In this document: piece by piece, positions 5,578 to 13,499 of the stretch
Layout: every line of letters starts with the position of its first letter
How positions within the stretch are numbered: the stretch's first letter is position 1
Virus record (IMG/VR): IMGVR_UViG_3300028189_000043
Span: 1-30,264 of that record
Origin: a virus
DNA length: 30,264 bases
Strand: one strand, 5' to 3'
Notes under the pieces: model-generated
The model's input: only the letters and a program-made list of their open reading frames with translations
Databases searched by the model: none
Told to the model about the DNA's origin: nothing
Translations under genes and position numbers: made by a program

Positions 5578-7885
5578 CGTTTATTTTTATGACATTTGAG
5601 GGTGTTGTAGGGGCGGCCTCTGTGAAGCCTTCGAGTTGTCCGGTCCATTTTACTTTAGTTAACAGTACTCGTTTAATGTCGTCTGGGTGTTGTTTTAACC
5701 GAGTAAAATCTAATCCGTTGTTTGAACAAATCGAGGTGAATTTATTCATTGTCACTATTTTTTTAGACGCGCCTGTTACCCATAGGTACATGCGTAGTAG
5801 CACTTCTTTCTTTATCCGACTAGTTTCTTTATTTTTTGCTTCCTCTATCCATGTCAGTACTGTTTTTTGATACGCTATGTATTCTGGTGCTTGGAAGGGG
5901 TCAGGGGAATCGATGAATTGGTCGGTGAAAAAGTCTATGTCGCCGATTAATATGGAGTAGAAGAATTCTTCGTGTGATGATCTAGATTGCTTGATCATTG
6001 TTTCGCGGGCTGCGTTCTTTAGGCTGCTTTTTACAGCGTTTTTGTTTACTTTGTATTGCCGTAAGAAATTAGCGAATTGAGTGACTTCTTGTTTAAGGGC
6101 GTCACGGAATATCTCTGGGTCGGCTACCGGTAATGGAAGAGTTTGCCGAGGCGCGACGTTCATACGGCGATCTTCGGTTTCTAGTTTCATACAAGTGGGT
6201 CGGTTAGTAGGCATTATAAAGTTGGCATAGCTTTTCCGTTTGACTCCGTTCATCCGCATTGCTCTTATTGCTACTATAGGTTCGGTGATGTATGACCTTA
6301 GCCTTGCATACTGCTGAGAGCCTTGGACGTCGTCTTTCAGTTCGAATTCGTCGATTACGCATAATAAATTTCGCTCCATGAATAGGTTTTTATCTTCGGT
6401 TACTTGGTCTGTGGTTGCCATGAATGTGTAATCGTAACCGAATATTGGCTGTAATAGTATTTCGAATAATGTTCCTTTACCGGTTCCGGTTGTACCGTGT
6501 AATATCCATGCAGTACCGGTTTTCGTACGAGTTTGGAATACAAAAGCTAACCAGTTCATAAAGGAGTTGTAGCATTCGTCGTCTACAGTTAAATGCTTAA
6601 ATAAGATTTCGCAATGGTGGGGCATTGTAGATTGGGTATCTTTAGACGCCATGTACTCTGAGGGTTTAAAGGTGTTTATCCAGCGTCTTTCTGGGCTTAT
6701 TTGTATTAAGGAAGATGGATTAAATTCTACTTCCCAGTCAGGTATGTGTTTTAAGCGATCTTCCCCGTTAGTAACCAAGAAGTCGTTAACTCTTTCTTTG
6801 GAGGACGTAGGGTGCATGTATGTTACTTCCGATGTTTCTGGGTTATATTTTACTTGCCAGTATTGGTCGAGTACTGGGTCTCGAAAACCTATGGATGTAG
6901 ATAGTTCTATACCCCCATCGGTGTTAAGTGTGATATCACCACCGCCTGATATAGCGTGGACCTTGAATTTATCGTAAGTGGTTTGACATAAGTCTTGCAG
7001 TCGGAAATTAGGTTCGCCTTTGAAGTTATAAACGATACTCGGGTGTTCTTTACTGAAATAGTACCCCCAACTATCTCCACCGTTAAGGTTTAGGTATATG
7101 AAGTTATTTGCGCGTTCTTCTATACCTGTGATTTTTACTTCTGCGGGGTCGATTACTACGAGGTCGTTTACAGGGGCATTTCGGGTTTCAAGTCCTTCGT
7201 TATTCCGTAGTTGGTTTACGGCGTCGTAGATACTGAATTCAGTTTTTGTAGGTACGAAGGTGTGAGTGGGATGGGTTCGTTTTGTTAGAATGAAGCGGTT
7301 AGTTATAGGGTCTGTTTCTTGTACCGGTTTAGCTAGGTATATTATTTTACCGTTATCATTAACTGTGATATCTAAGGGCCACTTAAGGCTGAGTTTATTT
7401 TTACTCAATGTTATGTGGTCGTAGAGGTGCTGAAAATTTAGGGCTTTTACGTGGTGTTTAATATCAGCAGGGAGTACGGGAGTTTCGAGTAGTATGAAAT
7501 AATGGCCGCGTAAGTCATCATCGTGTTGGGAGGAGGCTGAGTGCTGAAATATGTAACTAGTGTTAGGGAACCCGAGGGTATTTATTAAGTGATTTCGGTC
7601 TTTGAATGGTAAAGTATTGTGGTCGATATCTAAGATTAATAGGTTTGTTGCCGTTTGTTTAACTAATCCGGCTCTGGATTCTTTTACTAGGGGTCTAGTT
7701 AACTCGCCCTTGATTAAGCAATTCCCTTCTTGTGCGTGGAGTTTTAAAAGTTCTAACAACGATTCTAAAGTGTTAGTTTGATGACTAAATGAGGTCACTT
7801 TAGTTACATTAGGATAGCTATCTCCGGTTATTAAATTTTTAGCTAGTGCCTGGCCGTTTGCGGCGGCGAGGAAAGAAGTTTGCAT
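5570..7885 (-). CDS. Primase-polymerase / SF3 helicase fusion
   Basis: 771 aa. The N-terminal ~190 residues carry an archaeo-eukaryotic primase (PrimPol) site: L-D86-I-D88, a Ser-rich strand then G-H128-Y-F, and P-L-D172. The C-terminal half is an SF3 helicase: Walker A G464-TTGTGKGT, Walker B LLCVIDEF (507-514), motif C ending in PTN561 and a D-R-R finger at 572-574. The order and size resemble the phage NrS-1 polymerase, which starts DNA chains without a primer. No zinc motif is visible. AGGAG precedes the ATG, and an ACAGCCCCA nonamer lies ~45 nt upstream. With a separate PolA in the genome, this protein probably primes and unwinds. Confidence 0.88.
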   Translation of the reverse strand: MQTSFLAAANGQALAKNLITGDSYPNVTKVTSFSHQTNTLESLLELLKLHAQEGNCLIKGELTRPLVKESRAGLVKQTATNLLILDIDHNTLPFKDRNHLINTLGFPNTSYIFQHSASSQHDDDLRGHYFILLETPVLPADIKHHVKALNFQHLYDHITLSKNKLSLKWPLDITVNDNGKIIYLAKPVQETDPITNRFILTKRTHPTHTFVPTKTEFSIYDAVNQLRNNEGLETRNAPVNDLVVIDPAEVKITGIEERANNFIYLNLNGGDSWGYYFSKEHPSIVYNFKGEPNFRLQDLCQTTYDKFKVHAISGGGDITLNTDGGIELSTSIGFRDPVLDQYWQVKYNPETSEVTYMHPTSSKERVNDFLVTNGEDRLKHIPDWEVEFNPSSLIQISPERRWINTFKPSEYMASKDTQSTMPHHCEILFKHLTVDDECYNSFMNWLAFVFQTRTKTGTAWILHGTTGTGKGTLFEILLQPIFGYDYTFMATTDQVTEDKNLFMERNLLCVIDEFELKDDVQGSQQYARLRSYITEPIVAIRAMRMNGVKRKSYANFIMPTNRPTCMKLETEDRRMNVAPRQTLPLPVADPEIFRDALKQEVTQFANFLRQYKVNKNAVKSSLKNAARETMIKQSRSSHEEFFYSILIGDIDFFTDQFIDSPDPFQAPEYIAYQKTVLTWIEEAKNKETSRIKKEVLLRMYLWVTGASKKIVTMNKFTSICSNNGLDFTRLKQHPDDIKRVLLTKVKWTGQLEGFTEAAPTTPSNVIKINDV

Positions 7886-7937
7886 ATAATTCTCCTGAGT
7901 AAGTATCTAAGTTTACTCCTTTTTGCTTTTGGGGCTG

Positions 7938-8987
7938 TTAAATATCGTCTCGGATAGCTATACCTACAGGGAATTGAGGCTTTCCGTAGGGCGTTAACGC
8001 GAAGTATCGAACTGTAATTTGTTTTCCTATATATTCGTTAGGGTGATCGACTTGGTGTTTTCGCTCTTCGTCTGTGCCCCTCATGCGCACGTTAAAGCCG
8101 TCGCATTTGATTACTCCGTTTCCGTCTTTGTCTTTACCAATATCGAGTATTTTATATTCGGTTTCTTTGAATTTTTTATATTTGAATAGATCAGCGCTAC
8201 GTTCTCCTTCTTTATACGGTCCGTCTAAACGGAGCATTACGCCTTCGTAGCCTTGTTCGACGAATGTGTCATGCCAGAAGTCTACTTCAGCGGAGCTGTT
8301 TATCTCAACGAATGGTACCGCTCGAATCATGTTAGATTTTAAGTATCCAGTGGTCGCGAGAACGCGGGTTTTGAATCGTTGGTTATATCCGCCGCCTGAA
8401 ACTACATCGAATACGCGGAATTCTAGTTTGGGGGTGTTGTCGTTAGGTTTTCTGCAAGCGGCTACGATTTCGTTTAATGGAGTATTGTGGATGTAGAGTT
8501 CTCCGTCTAATTTAAAAATACAGCCGGCTTCGTTTAATAGTTTTTCGAGGTGTGGCACATTGTAAAAGGTACCTTTGCGACTTTGGAATCCTTTACCAAG
8601 TATCCAGATAGCGCGTACCCCGTCTAGTTTTGGAGATGCGTAGACGCCATTACTCCATTGGACTTGGTGTCCTACTTTTGAGTAATCGCGGGCTAGCATG
8701 GGCTGAACGTGTGAGGTGTAGTCTAAACGATTTATGTCAGTGCTGTAGCCTTCTCGGGTTAGTCGGTTGGTGTGTTTAGCTTTGGCTTCAGCTGCAGCTT
8801 GTTGAGCGCCAGTAGTAGCGTTGGCACGCCCTACGTTTTTAGGTTCGCAGCGTGTAGTTTTGCTTATTTGTTTGCCTTTGTGTAGACCGTGAGAAGTAGT
8901 ATAAGTGTTGTTTTTGACGCTTATGGACCATTCTCGTACTTTACCTTTAGAGTCTTTTTTATATAGTGTGTCGTGGATGATTGTCAT
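7938..8987 (-). CDS. ATP-dependent DNA ligase with WGR-like N-terminus
   Basis: I start at ATG 8987, preceded by AAAGGA; an in-frame GTG at 9041 would add 18 residues that run through a conserved leader element. The 349-aa product has motif I K120-LDGVR (adenylated Lys), motif III DGE 161-163, IIIa FRVFD 190-194, motif IV EGVMLR 248-253, motif V LFKYKKF 267-273 and an OB-fold tail. The first ~80 residues look like a WGR-type domain (KVREWSISV). It seals nicks during phage replication. A leader similar to its own occurs upstream of the VWA gene. Confidence 0.92.
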   Translation of the reverse strand: MTIIHDTLYKKDSKGKVREWSISVKNNTYTTSHGLHKGKQISKTTRCEPKNVGRANATTGAQQAAAEAKAKHTNRLTREGYSTDINRLDYTSHVQPMLARDYSKVGHQVQWSNGVYASPKLDGVRAIWILGKGFQSRKGTFYNVPHLEKLLNEAGCIFKLDGELYIHNTPLNEIVAACRKPNDNTPKLEFRVFDVVSGGGYNQRFKTRVLATTGYLKSNMIRAVPFVEINSSAEVDFWHDTFVEQGYEGVMLRLDGPYKEGERSADLFKYKKFKETEYKILDIGKDKDGNGVIKCDGFNVRMRGTDEERKHQVDHPNEYIGKQITVRYFALTPYGKPQFPVGIAIRDDI

Positions 8988-9000
8988 TGTGGTGTCCTTT

Positions 9001-9060
9001 GGGTTAATAGTTGAGCAGTTTAACGTCGGTGTAATAGTCACAGTATTACTATGCTCAGGA
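9001..9060 (-). promoter_or_regulatory. 5' leader element, copy A (before ligase)
   Basis: Just upstream of the ligase ribosome site, TGAGCAGTTTAAC (plus 9012-9024) and TGCTCAGG (9052-9059) flank a small dyad GTAATA-N7-TATTAC (9031-9049). TGAGCA and TGCTCA are complementary and could close a long loop. The same 13-mer, the same 8-mer and a GGGTTAA block recur in the same order before the VWA gene (11661-11725). A shared operator or leader RNA is inferred. Confidence 0.55.
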
Positions 9061-9164
9061 CGATTAGATCGAAGTAGAACAAAAAAAAAGAAATAATGGG
9101 ATGTCGATGTACCAATTATTTCCCCGAAGTAGTGTTCTACCCCTCTAATTGCCGGTGTTTATCG

Positions 9165-9218
9165 AACCCTCCACCGCCGGCTGGGAGTTGGTGGAGGGTT
9201 TCTCAGGTCTCTCCACCA
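9165..9218. promoter_or_regulatory. Strong hairpin with alternative pairing
   Basis: AACCCTCCACC (9165-9175) pairs perfectly with GGTGGAGGGTT (9190-9200) over a 14-nt loop. A third block, CTCCACC (9211-9217), could pair with the same GGTGGAG, so two structures exclude each other. No U-tract follows on either strand, so a simple intrinsic terminator is not supported. It lies 3' of the pyrophosphohydrolase-like gene and ahead of the ligase leader. I see no gene in 9061-9231. Confidence 0.6.
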
Positions 9219-9231
9219 TCAACATCCGCCA

Positions 9232-9546
9232 TCAACTAGAGTCAGATCTAGTTAACGCGGATATGAATATTAAACAACATAGGGCGTGGGACAGGTGAGA
9301 TTCGCCTGTTTCGGGGTCATTCTTTTCTCCAGTTTGATAGGCCGCTAAATGTCGTAGTGTTGCGCTGAAATATCTTTGCGGTGCATTGGATACGGTTTTC
9401 CAATTGTCTCGCTCGTATTTGTTAGCGCCGAATTCTAGTACGCGAATAACCGGTTCTAGCTCTTTCAGGGGGAGTAAGCTCCAATCCGGTTTGGAGGCGT
9501 CGAATTTTAGTCCGTTCTCGGTTTCGTTCTCGGGTTTCTTTTGCAT
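9232..9546 (-). CDS. dATP/dGTP diphosphohydrolase-like protein (DUF5664/MazG-like)
   Basis: 104 aa. The pattern G-L-K-F-D-x-x-K-P-D-W at ~12-22, VLEFGANKYERDNW at ~37-50, R-Y-x-x-A-x-L-R-H-L, and GE-x-x-D-x-E-T-G-x-x-H-L-x-H-A is characteristic of phage DUF5664 (dGTP diphosphohydrolase N-terminal-type) proteins. Relatives hydrolyse purine dNTPs, and some (MazZ) serve 2-aminoadenine genomes. No purZ gene is seen in this window, so base modification is not claimed. GGAA lies ~8 nt before the ATG. The first 42 codons overlap another gene in a different frame. Confidence 0.75.
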   Translation of the reverse strand: MQKKPENETENGLKFDASKPDWSLLPLKELEPVIRVLEFGANKYERDNWKTVSNAPQRYFSATLRHLAAYQTGEKNDPETGESHLSHALCCLIFISALTRSDSS

Positions 9547-9610
9547 ATTGCAGTTCCAAGTTGTGTAGTAATCGGGTTAATTGAATTAAGTACGGGTCTA
9601 TTACGTCCAT
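9422..9610 (-). CDS. 62-aa Arg-rich protein overlapping the DUF5664 gene
   Basis: The start has an excellent GGAGG and a TAATG overlap with the gene upstream, better translation signals than the larger gene it overlaps. The first ~21 residues (MDVIDPYLIQLTRLLHNLEL) are helical. The rest is Arg-rich, partly because it reads the overlapping gene's Asn/Glu-rich start in another frame. It could be a true overprinted gene or merely a short leader whose translation delivers ribosomes to the ATG at 9546. I cannot decide between these from sequence. Confidence 0.5.
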   Translation of the reverse strand: MDVIDPYLIQLTRLLHNLELQYAKETRERNRERTKIRRLQTGLELTPPERARTGYSRTRIRR

Positions 9611-10515
9611 TATATACCTCCGAAAGAATTCATTACGTTATTACGCACTTTCGTACGTACACTTTGTATAGCGGTAGATCGTTTTGCGCATATTGATGCG
9701 TTAGTGGGTGTGTACGCTAACCACATAGCATGTATGGGGATTTCTTGGTCTTCGTCAGGTCTGTATTTACGAAATCGTAACCGGATTACTGTTTTATCCC
9801 AGGCCCATACAGGGAGTATTTTAACGTCAGCCCCATCTGTGGCCGGATCAGCTTCGGGGTATAGTTTACTAGCTATGAGCCATTGGTCTGTGGATTTTAA
9901 CTGTAGTTCATTCCAGTGTACGTGTACTTTTAATTTAGGTTTGTGCTTTCCTGCGGGCCTAGTGAAGGAGGGGAGGGTGTCACGGTTAGCTAATATGTGG
10001 ACTTTAGGTCGTATAGCGGGCACTCTAAAATGTTTGGATGCGGCGACCGAATAAACTTCGGCTCTTTGTCGTATAGATTCTCTTTTTTCAGCTAATCGGG
10101 CGGGTGGGTTGTATTTATTAGGTGAGTTTTTCCAGTTTTCTGGGATTATGTATATGTTGTTTTGTTTTACAGTTATGGAGATATTTTTGGTTAGTACACT
10201 TATGTCTTGTACGAGGGTTAGAGCATCGTGACTATTTATACGGCGTAATTTACGGTTATTAGATTTCGTTTCACGGTCTCGGGCTAGAGATTTAATGTGT
10301 GCTTCATGCCAATATTTGAGGTCTGGTAAATGGGGGAGTAGAGGTTGTAGAAGTTCTATCTGTACGTCAGTTGCAGTGGAGTATTTCATGTCTCCTTGTT
10401 GGTGACGTACCGCATTAATGAACATGGATACTTTACTGCTCATACTGAGGTCGTTAGGTCCTATGGAGGCGTCGACCCATTTTAGGGCCATAGTTATGAA
10501 TTGATGGGGGTGCAT
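9610..10515 (-). CDS. Unknown 301-aa protein next to the MoxR-VWA pair
   Basis: 301 residues, basic overall, with no recognised motif. Predicted features by eye: a helical N-terminus (~1-110), a middle basic region (KHKPKLKVHVHW around 190), and a C-terminal part with alternating hydrophobic strands (VIRLRFRKYRP). There is no signal peptide or membrane span. It begins TAATG at the stop of the VWA gene with GAGG upstream, so the two are translated together, and it may be a third component of that system. Function unknown. Confidence 0.75.
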   Translation of the reverse strand: MHPHQFITMALKWVDASIGPNDLSMSSKVSMFINAVRHQQGDMKYSTATDVQIELLQPLLPHLPDLKYWHEAHIKSLARDRETKSNNRKLRRINSHDALTLVQDISVLTKNISITVKQNNIYIIPENWKNSPNKYNPPARLAEKRESIRQRAEVYSVAASKHFRVPAIRPKVHILANRDTLPSFTRPAGKHKPKLKVHVHWNELQLKSTDQWLIASKLYPEADPATDGADVKILPVWAWDKTVIRLRFRKYRPDEDQEIPIHAMWLAYTPTNASICAKRSTAIQSVRTKVRNNVMNSFGGI

Positions 10516-11642
10516 TAAGAATCCTCATTTTGGTATAAGTCTATGTGTTGGCCGAAAGGAGCATCCATGTTCTCAGTTCGAGCCCAGAAAACTGGGTATT
10601 CAGGTTCTACAGGTGGGTAATCCCAACTGCCCATATCAGTGAAATAAATGAGGGCGTTTACTTCATCTTCTGGGTTATTAAGCCTGTCAAATACTGGCGT
10701 AAAGGCGGTGCCACCTCGCCCTACTACATCTAAGGGGATTAGGTCGTTATTTGTATACTCTTTATGGAAATGTATTTCAGTATCGCATTGTATGAGTGTT
10801 AGTTTCGTTAAGTTGACTGTTTCTAATAAGTATTTTAGTTCAGCCCAGAATTGAGTTAACTCGTGTGTTTGGACGGATGCGCTCGTGTCGATGGCAATTG
10901 CTAAGTGACCTACGTTAGGTTCGTGTAATGTGGGCACGTGTATATTTCTGGTTAAGTAAATTAAGTCGGGTGGGACCCACGAATAATCAGTTTTAGTGAT
11001 GGCGCCGAATATGTTTGCCGTTTGTGTTTTCCAGTCGATTCGGGGTTTACCTAATCCTATTTGTTCTAGCGCGCCTTCAGTACCGTCGCCGCGTTGCCTG
11101 GCGGACTGTTTAGCCTCTTCGGTTAGTACTTCCCATTGTTTTTCTTGGTCTGTGGTTGTGTGGTGGGTGGGTACGGCGTCAAAGCAGTCTCCCCAGTGTG
11201 TTTTACGCCCCTTAGCGGGTTTAGGTCTTTCGTATGTTTTTGGTAGAGCCTTATAGATTTGTTCAGCGGGCATGTTAGCGTATATAGCGCTTATTAATGC
11301 TCCTTTGGGGAGAGTAAAGCCGTAAGTGTGTACTAGTGGCCAGTTTATAGCGAAATCACAAGCTATGTTCCATCTTTCAGGTTCTCGGTTACCGCGTCTG
11401 TAGGGGTGGAGGAGACCGCAGTGCAGTATTTCATGCGCGCAAACACCTAATGTTTCTGGGGGATCGAGTTCTTCGACCCATTTGGGGTCGTAGTATAGGT
11501 GAGCCCCGTCTGTGGCCATTGTGTCAGTTATCTGATCGTTGGCTATGACTGTAAGTTTAAGTGCTAGAATCCCGAAAAATGGTGATTTTCGTAGTAGCGT
11601 AGTTCGGGCCTTGATTATTTTTTCATGTGGGAGTAAGTCCAT
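10515..11642 (-). CDS. VWA-like protein with metallopeptidase domain (DUF2201 type)
   Basis: 375 aa in two parts. The N-terminal half has C-A-H70-E71-I-L-H74, a zinc-metallopeptidase-type HExxH, followed by H79. The C-terminal half is a von Willebrand A domain with the metal-binding D252-T-S254-A-S256, a G-R-G-G-T threonine and a YFTDMG aspartate. Such proteins are partners of MoxR-type AAA+ ATPases, and one (11785-12789) lies immediately upstream, which fits a chaperone-like or remodelling pair. The ATG has no Shine-Dalgarno box, but a structured leader (11661-11725) precedes it, so translational control is plausible. Confidence 0.82.
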   Translation of the reverse strand: MDLLPHEKIIKARTTLLRKSPFFGILALKLTVIANDQITDTMATDGAHLYYDPKWVEELDPPETLGVCAHEILHCGLLHPYRRGNREPERWNIACDFAINWPLVHTYGFTLPKGALISAIYANMPAEQIYKALPKTYERPKPAKGRKTHWGDCFDAVPTHHTTTDQEKQWEVLTEEAKQSARQRGDGTEGALEQIGLGKPRIDWKTQTANIFGAITKTDYSWVPPDLIYLTRNIHVPTLHEPNVGHLAIAIDTSASVQTHELTQFWAELKYLLETVNLTKLTLIQCDTEIHFHKEYTNNDLIPLDVVGRGGTAFTPVFDRLNNPEDEVNALIYFTDMGSWDYPPVEPEYPVFWARTENMDAPFGQHIDLYQNEDS

Positions 11643-11660
11643 GGTGGTTTAGTGAGTTAA

Positions 11661-11725
11661 GGGTTAAATAGGTGAGCAGTTTAACCCTGCAATCCTAAAT
11701 CGTAAGACGTGCTCAGGTCTTACGA
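11661..11725 (-). promoter_or_regulatory. 5' leader element, copy B (before VWA gene)
   Basis: This contains GGGTTAA (11661-11667), TGAGCAGTTTAAC (11673-11685) and TGCTCAGG (11710-11717), matching copy A at 9001-9060 in order and orientation. In addition, a 9-bp hairpin (11700-11708 with 11717-11725) exposes the TGAGCA block in its 8-nt loop on the minus strand. That loop can pair with the downstream TGCTCA, a possible pseudoknot. The rest of the 142-bp gap (11643-11784) holds no gene. Confidence 0.55.
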
Positions 11726-11784
11726 CGGGTTAGTAAGAAGTAGGCCGTTTATTTAGGGTCCGGCTAAGACGTGGTACGTTCCTA

Positions 11785-12789
11785 CTAAATATCCCATGTG
11801 CTATCAGCTATAAGCTGGGCGTGTTGGGCAATCCAATCTTTAATCGATTTGTTTTTCTTCATTCCGGTCCAGTGCCGTGATGCGTAGGCTAGCATCATGA
11901 ACGCATTTTCAACGGGGATCTTACCGGCTAAGATTACGAAGTTATCCCCTGTTTTATCGTCCACTTGGTATGCTAGTGATATACATATCGCGTTCATTAC
12001 TCCAGGATCTGAGGGTGCAACGAATGAATGCGGGTGGTTTAAGGCTTGTTGAGGGTCTGGTAAGTTAGCACAAGTATCGCGGAAGGCCATGAACGTTGTA
12101 GCTACGCCTTTGCCTACTAGGCCGGCTACGCATTCTCGGATGAATCGTTCTTGTGGGTTAGTCTTTAGTACATTTGATACGTATTCCCATGAACGATAGG
12201 TTGCATAAGGGTCTTGGGATTTAGCAGGGTCGAATGTCATCAGTGCATCGGGGCTAAATTTGGTGTATGCAATGACGTGCGGATGGACCTTGTTACTGGC
12301 GGCCCAATTCCAGAAGGCGTCATGGTCTTTTTCCATCTCCATATGCATTACTCGGGATACTACGTGGGCGTTGATGTTGTGTGTAGCGGCGCGGTCTTCT
12401 TTTCGGTTACCAGTAGCGCAGACGAATGAGCCCTTAGGGAGCCTTACGTCCCCCATTATTTGCTCGATTAGCAGCTGACTAAATCCATTTTGTATGGCGG
12501 GTACGCATTGCGGGAACTCGTCTATAAGAACGAGGACTGGGTCGTCGTCTGCTTTTGGCCATATTTGTAGGGGTAGGAACTTAGCTTCGTCGTTGTATGT
12601 GGATATAACTCCTTTGATATCTAGTAGATCTACAAGGGGAGCGTGAACGTTAATGAGTCGTAACTTGGCTTTTTTGGCGTACTCACGGGCGAGCGTGGTC
12701 TTCCCCATCCCAGGCGGACCTTTCAGGAAGGCGCTCAGCCCCGCTTTGTGGGCTATTCTTAGGTATTCTGGTACATCTGCTATTCTCAT
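11785..12789 (-). CDS. MoxR-type AAA+ ATPase
   Basis: 334 aa. Walker A GPPGMGKT is at 24-31, Walker B VLVLIDEF has D90-E91, sensor 1 is C-A-T-G-N128, and the likely Arg finger is in V-S-R146-V. The length and motif spacing fit MoxR ATPases, which act as hexameric remodellers together with VWA-domain partners. The VWA gene lies downstream on the same strand after a 142-bp leader, so the pair is separately tunable. AAGGAG precedes the ATG. The target in phage infection is unknown; host remodelling or virion assembly are guesses. Confidence 0.88.
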   Translation of the reverse strand: MRIADVPEYLRIAHKAGLSAFLKGPPGMGKTTLAREYAKKAKLRLINVHAPLVDLLDIKGVISTYNDEAKFLPLQIWPKADDDPVLVLIDEFPQCVPAIQNGFSQLLIEQIMGDVRLPKGSFVCATGNRKEDRAATHNINAHVVSRVMHMEMEKDHDAFWNWAASNKVHPHVIAYTKFSPDALMTFDPAKSQDPYATYRSWEYVSNVLKTNPQERFIRECVAGLVGKGVATTFMAFRDTCANLPDPQQALNHPHSFVAPSDPGVMNAICISLAYQVDDKTGDNFVILAGKIPVENAFMMLAYASRHWTGMKKNKSIKDWIAQHAQLIADSTWDI

Positions 12790-12791
12790 TC

Positions 12792-13079
12792 TTACTCCTT
12801 ATTGGATTTTATGATTTCGGAATCTACCATTGCTAGTATTTCGGGATTGATAGGCATGAACCCGCCTTCGGGGAATTGTTTAATTATGTTTTTTATTAGT
12901 TCGTTAGCTTCGGCTCTAGTGAATTGAGTTTCGAACGTTTCTTTAGCGTACTGCATGACCATGTCAGGGCCCCAGATATCTACTATGAGGCGGTCGTTGT
13001 CCGTATAGTTTAGTTGTAGGCATTTAACTAATTGGGACATTAGTGCTAAATTAGGTGATGTTATAGTTTCGGTTTCCAT
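12792..13079 (-). CDS. Small acidic unknown protein (95 aa)
   Basis: 95 aa, acidic, helical. VKCLQLNYTDNDRLIVDIWG is followed by a helix pair (AKETFETQFTRAEANELIKN) and an Ile/Met-rich tail. No family is recognised. AGGAA precedes the ATG. It overlaps the end of the ribbon-helix-helix gene upstream by 19 nt and ends 2 nt before the MoxR gene, so it may be an adaptor or simply a co-transcribed early protein. Confidence 0.65.
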   Translation of the reverse strand: METETITSPNLALMSQLVKCLQLNYTDNDRLIVDIWGPDMVMQYAKETFETQFTRAEANELIKNIIKQFPEGGFMPINPEILAMVDSEIIKSNKE

Positions 13080-13261
13080 ATTGTTCCTGTTAGGTCGTGA
13101 ATGGCTCGGATTAAAGCGAATCTGGTTAATTCACCTACGGATATTTGCTTGTTACTAGCGGTTTGATGTATTAATTGCAGTAAAGATGGTTCGATTTGTA
13201 TTTGCATACGCTCCTTTCTTAGTTCGGTTTCTTCTCGTTTCAATTCTTTATCCTTAATCAT
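13061..13261 (-). CDS. Ribbon-helix-helix-like regulator (66 aa)
   Basis: A basic leader (residues 1-18) precedes MQIQIEPSLLQLIHQTA and SVGELTRFALIRAI, which fit the strand-helix-turn-helix of ribbon-helix-helix (CopG/Arc-like) DNA-binding proteins. An internal ATG at 13207 (residue 19) has AAGGAG only 3 nt away and could be an alternative start; the outer ATG overlaps the previous gene's end. It resembles the 89-aa protein at 14201-14470 (IEPSLLQ versus LEPTLLQ), which suggests duplication. DNA binding as a dimer is expected. Confidence 0.65.
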   Translation of the reverse strand: MIKDKELKREETELRKERMQIQIEPSLLQLIHQTASNKQISVGELTRFALIRAIHDLTGTIWKPKL

Positions 13262-13499
13262 CGATTATGACGTAGTTGCTACATTGGCAACATTTGTCTT
13301 CGTCGTCGGCTAGTACCATTTCAGTGCATACTCGGCACCATCTATTTGGGGCGTGTTTGTGTTCGTAGGGAATGAGGGATAATGTAGTTAGAAATGTTCG
13401 GAGTATTTCGCTAAGTGTAGTTTGGTGAGCCCGCGCGTGGGCATGAGCGTGTTTAATTGATTCTTCAGGAGCGTTGAAGCTGAATTGTTTTGATTTCAT
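13254..13499 (-). CDS. Ribbon-helix-helix-like plus zinc-ribbon fusion (81 aa)
   Basis: Residues ~4-45 fit a ribbon-helix-helix fold: KQFSFNAPEES strand, His/Ala helix, TTLSEILRTFLTTL second helix. They are followed by a four-Cys ribbon (WCRVC then KCCQC, residues ~54-74). Adding a metal ribbon to such a short DNA-binding module is unusual. The start is an ATGA junction with the 62-aa gene. It is one of three related small regulators between 13.0 and 14.5 kb, next to the large dyad. Confidence 0.6.
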   Translation of the reverse strand: MKSKQFSFNAPEESIKHAHAHARAHQTTLSEILRTFLTTLSLIPYEHKHAPNRWCRVCTEMVLADDEDKCCQCSNYVIIDD

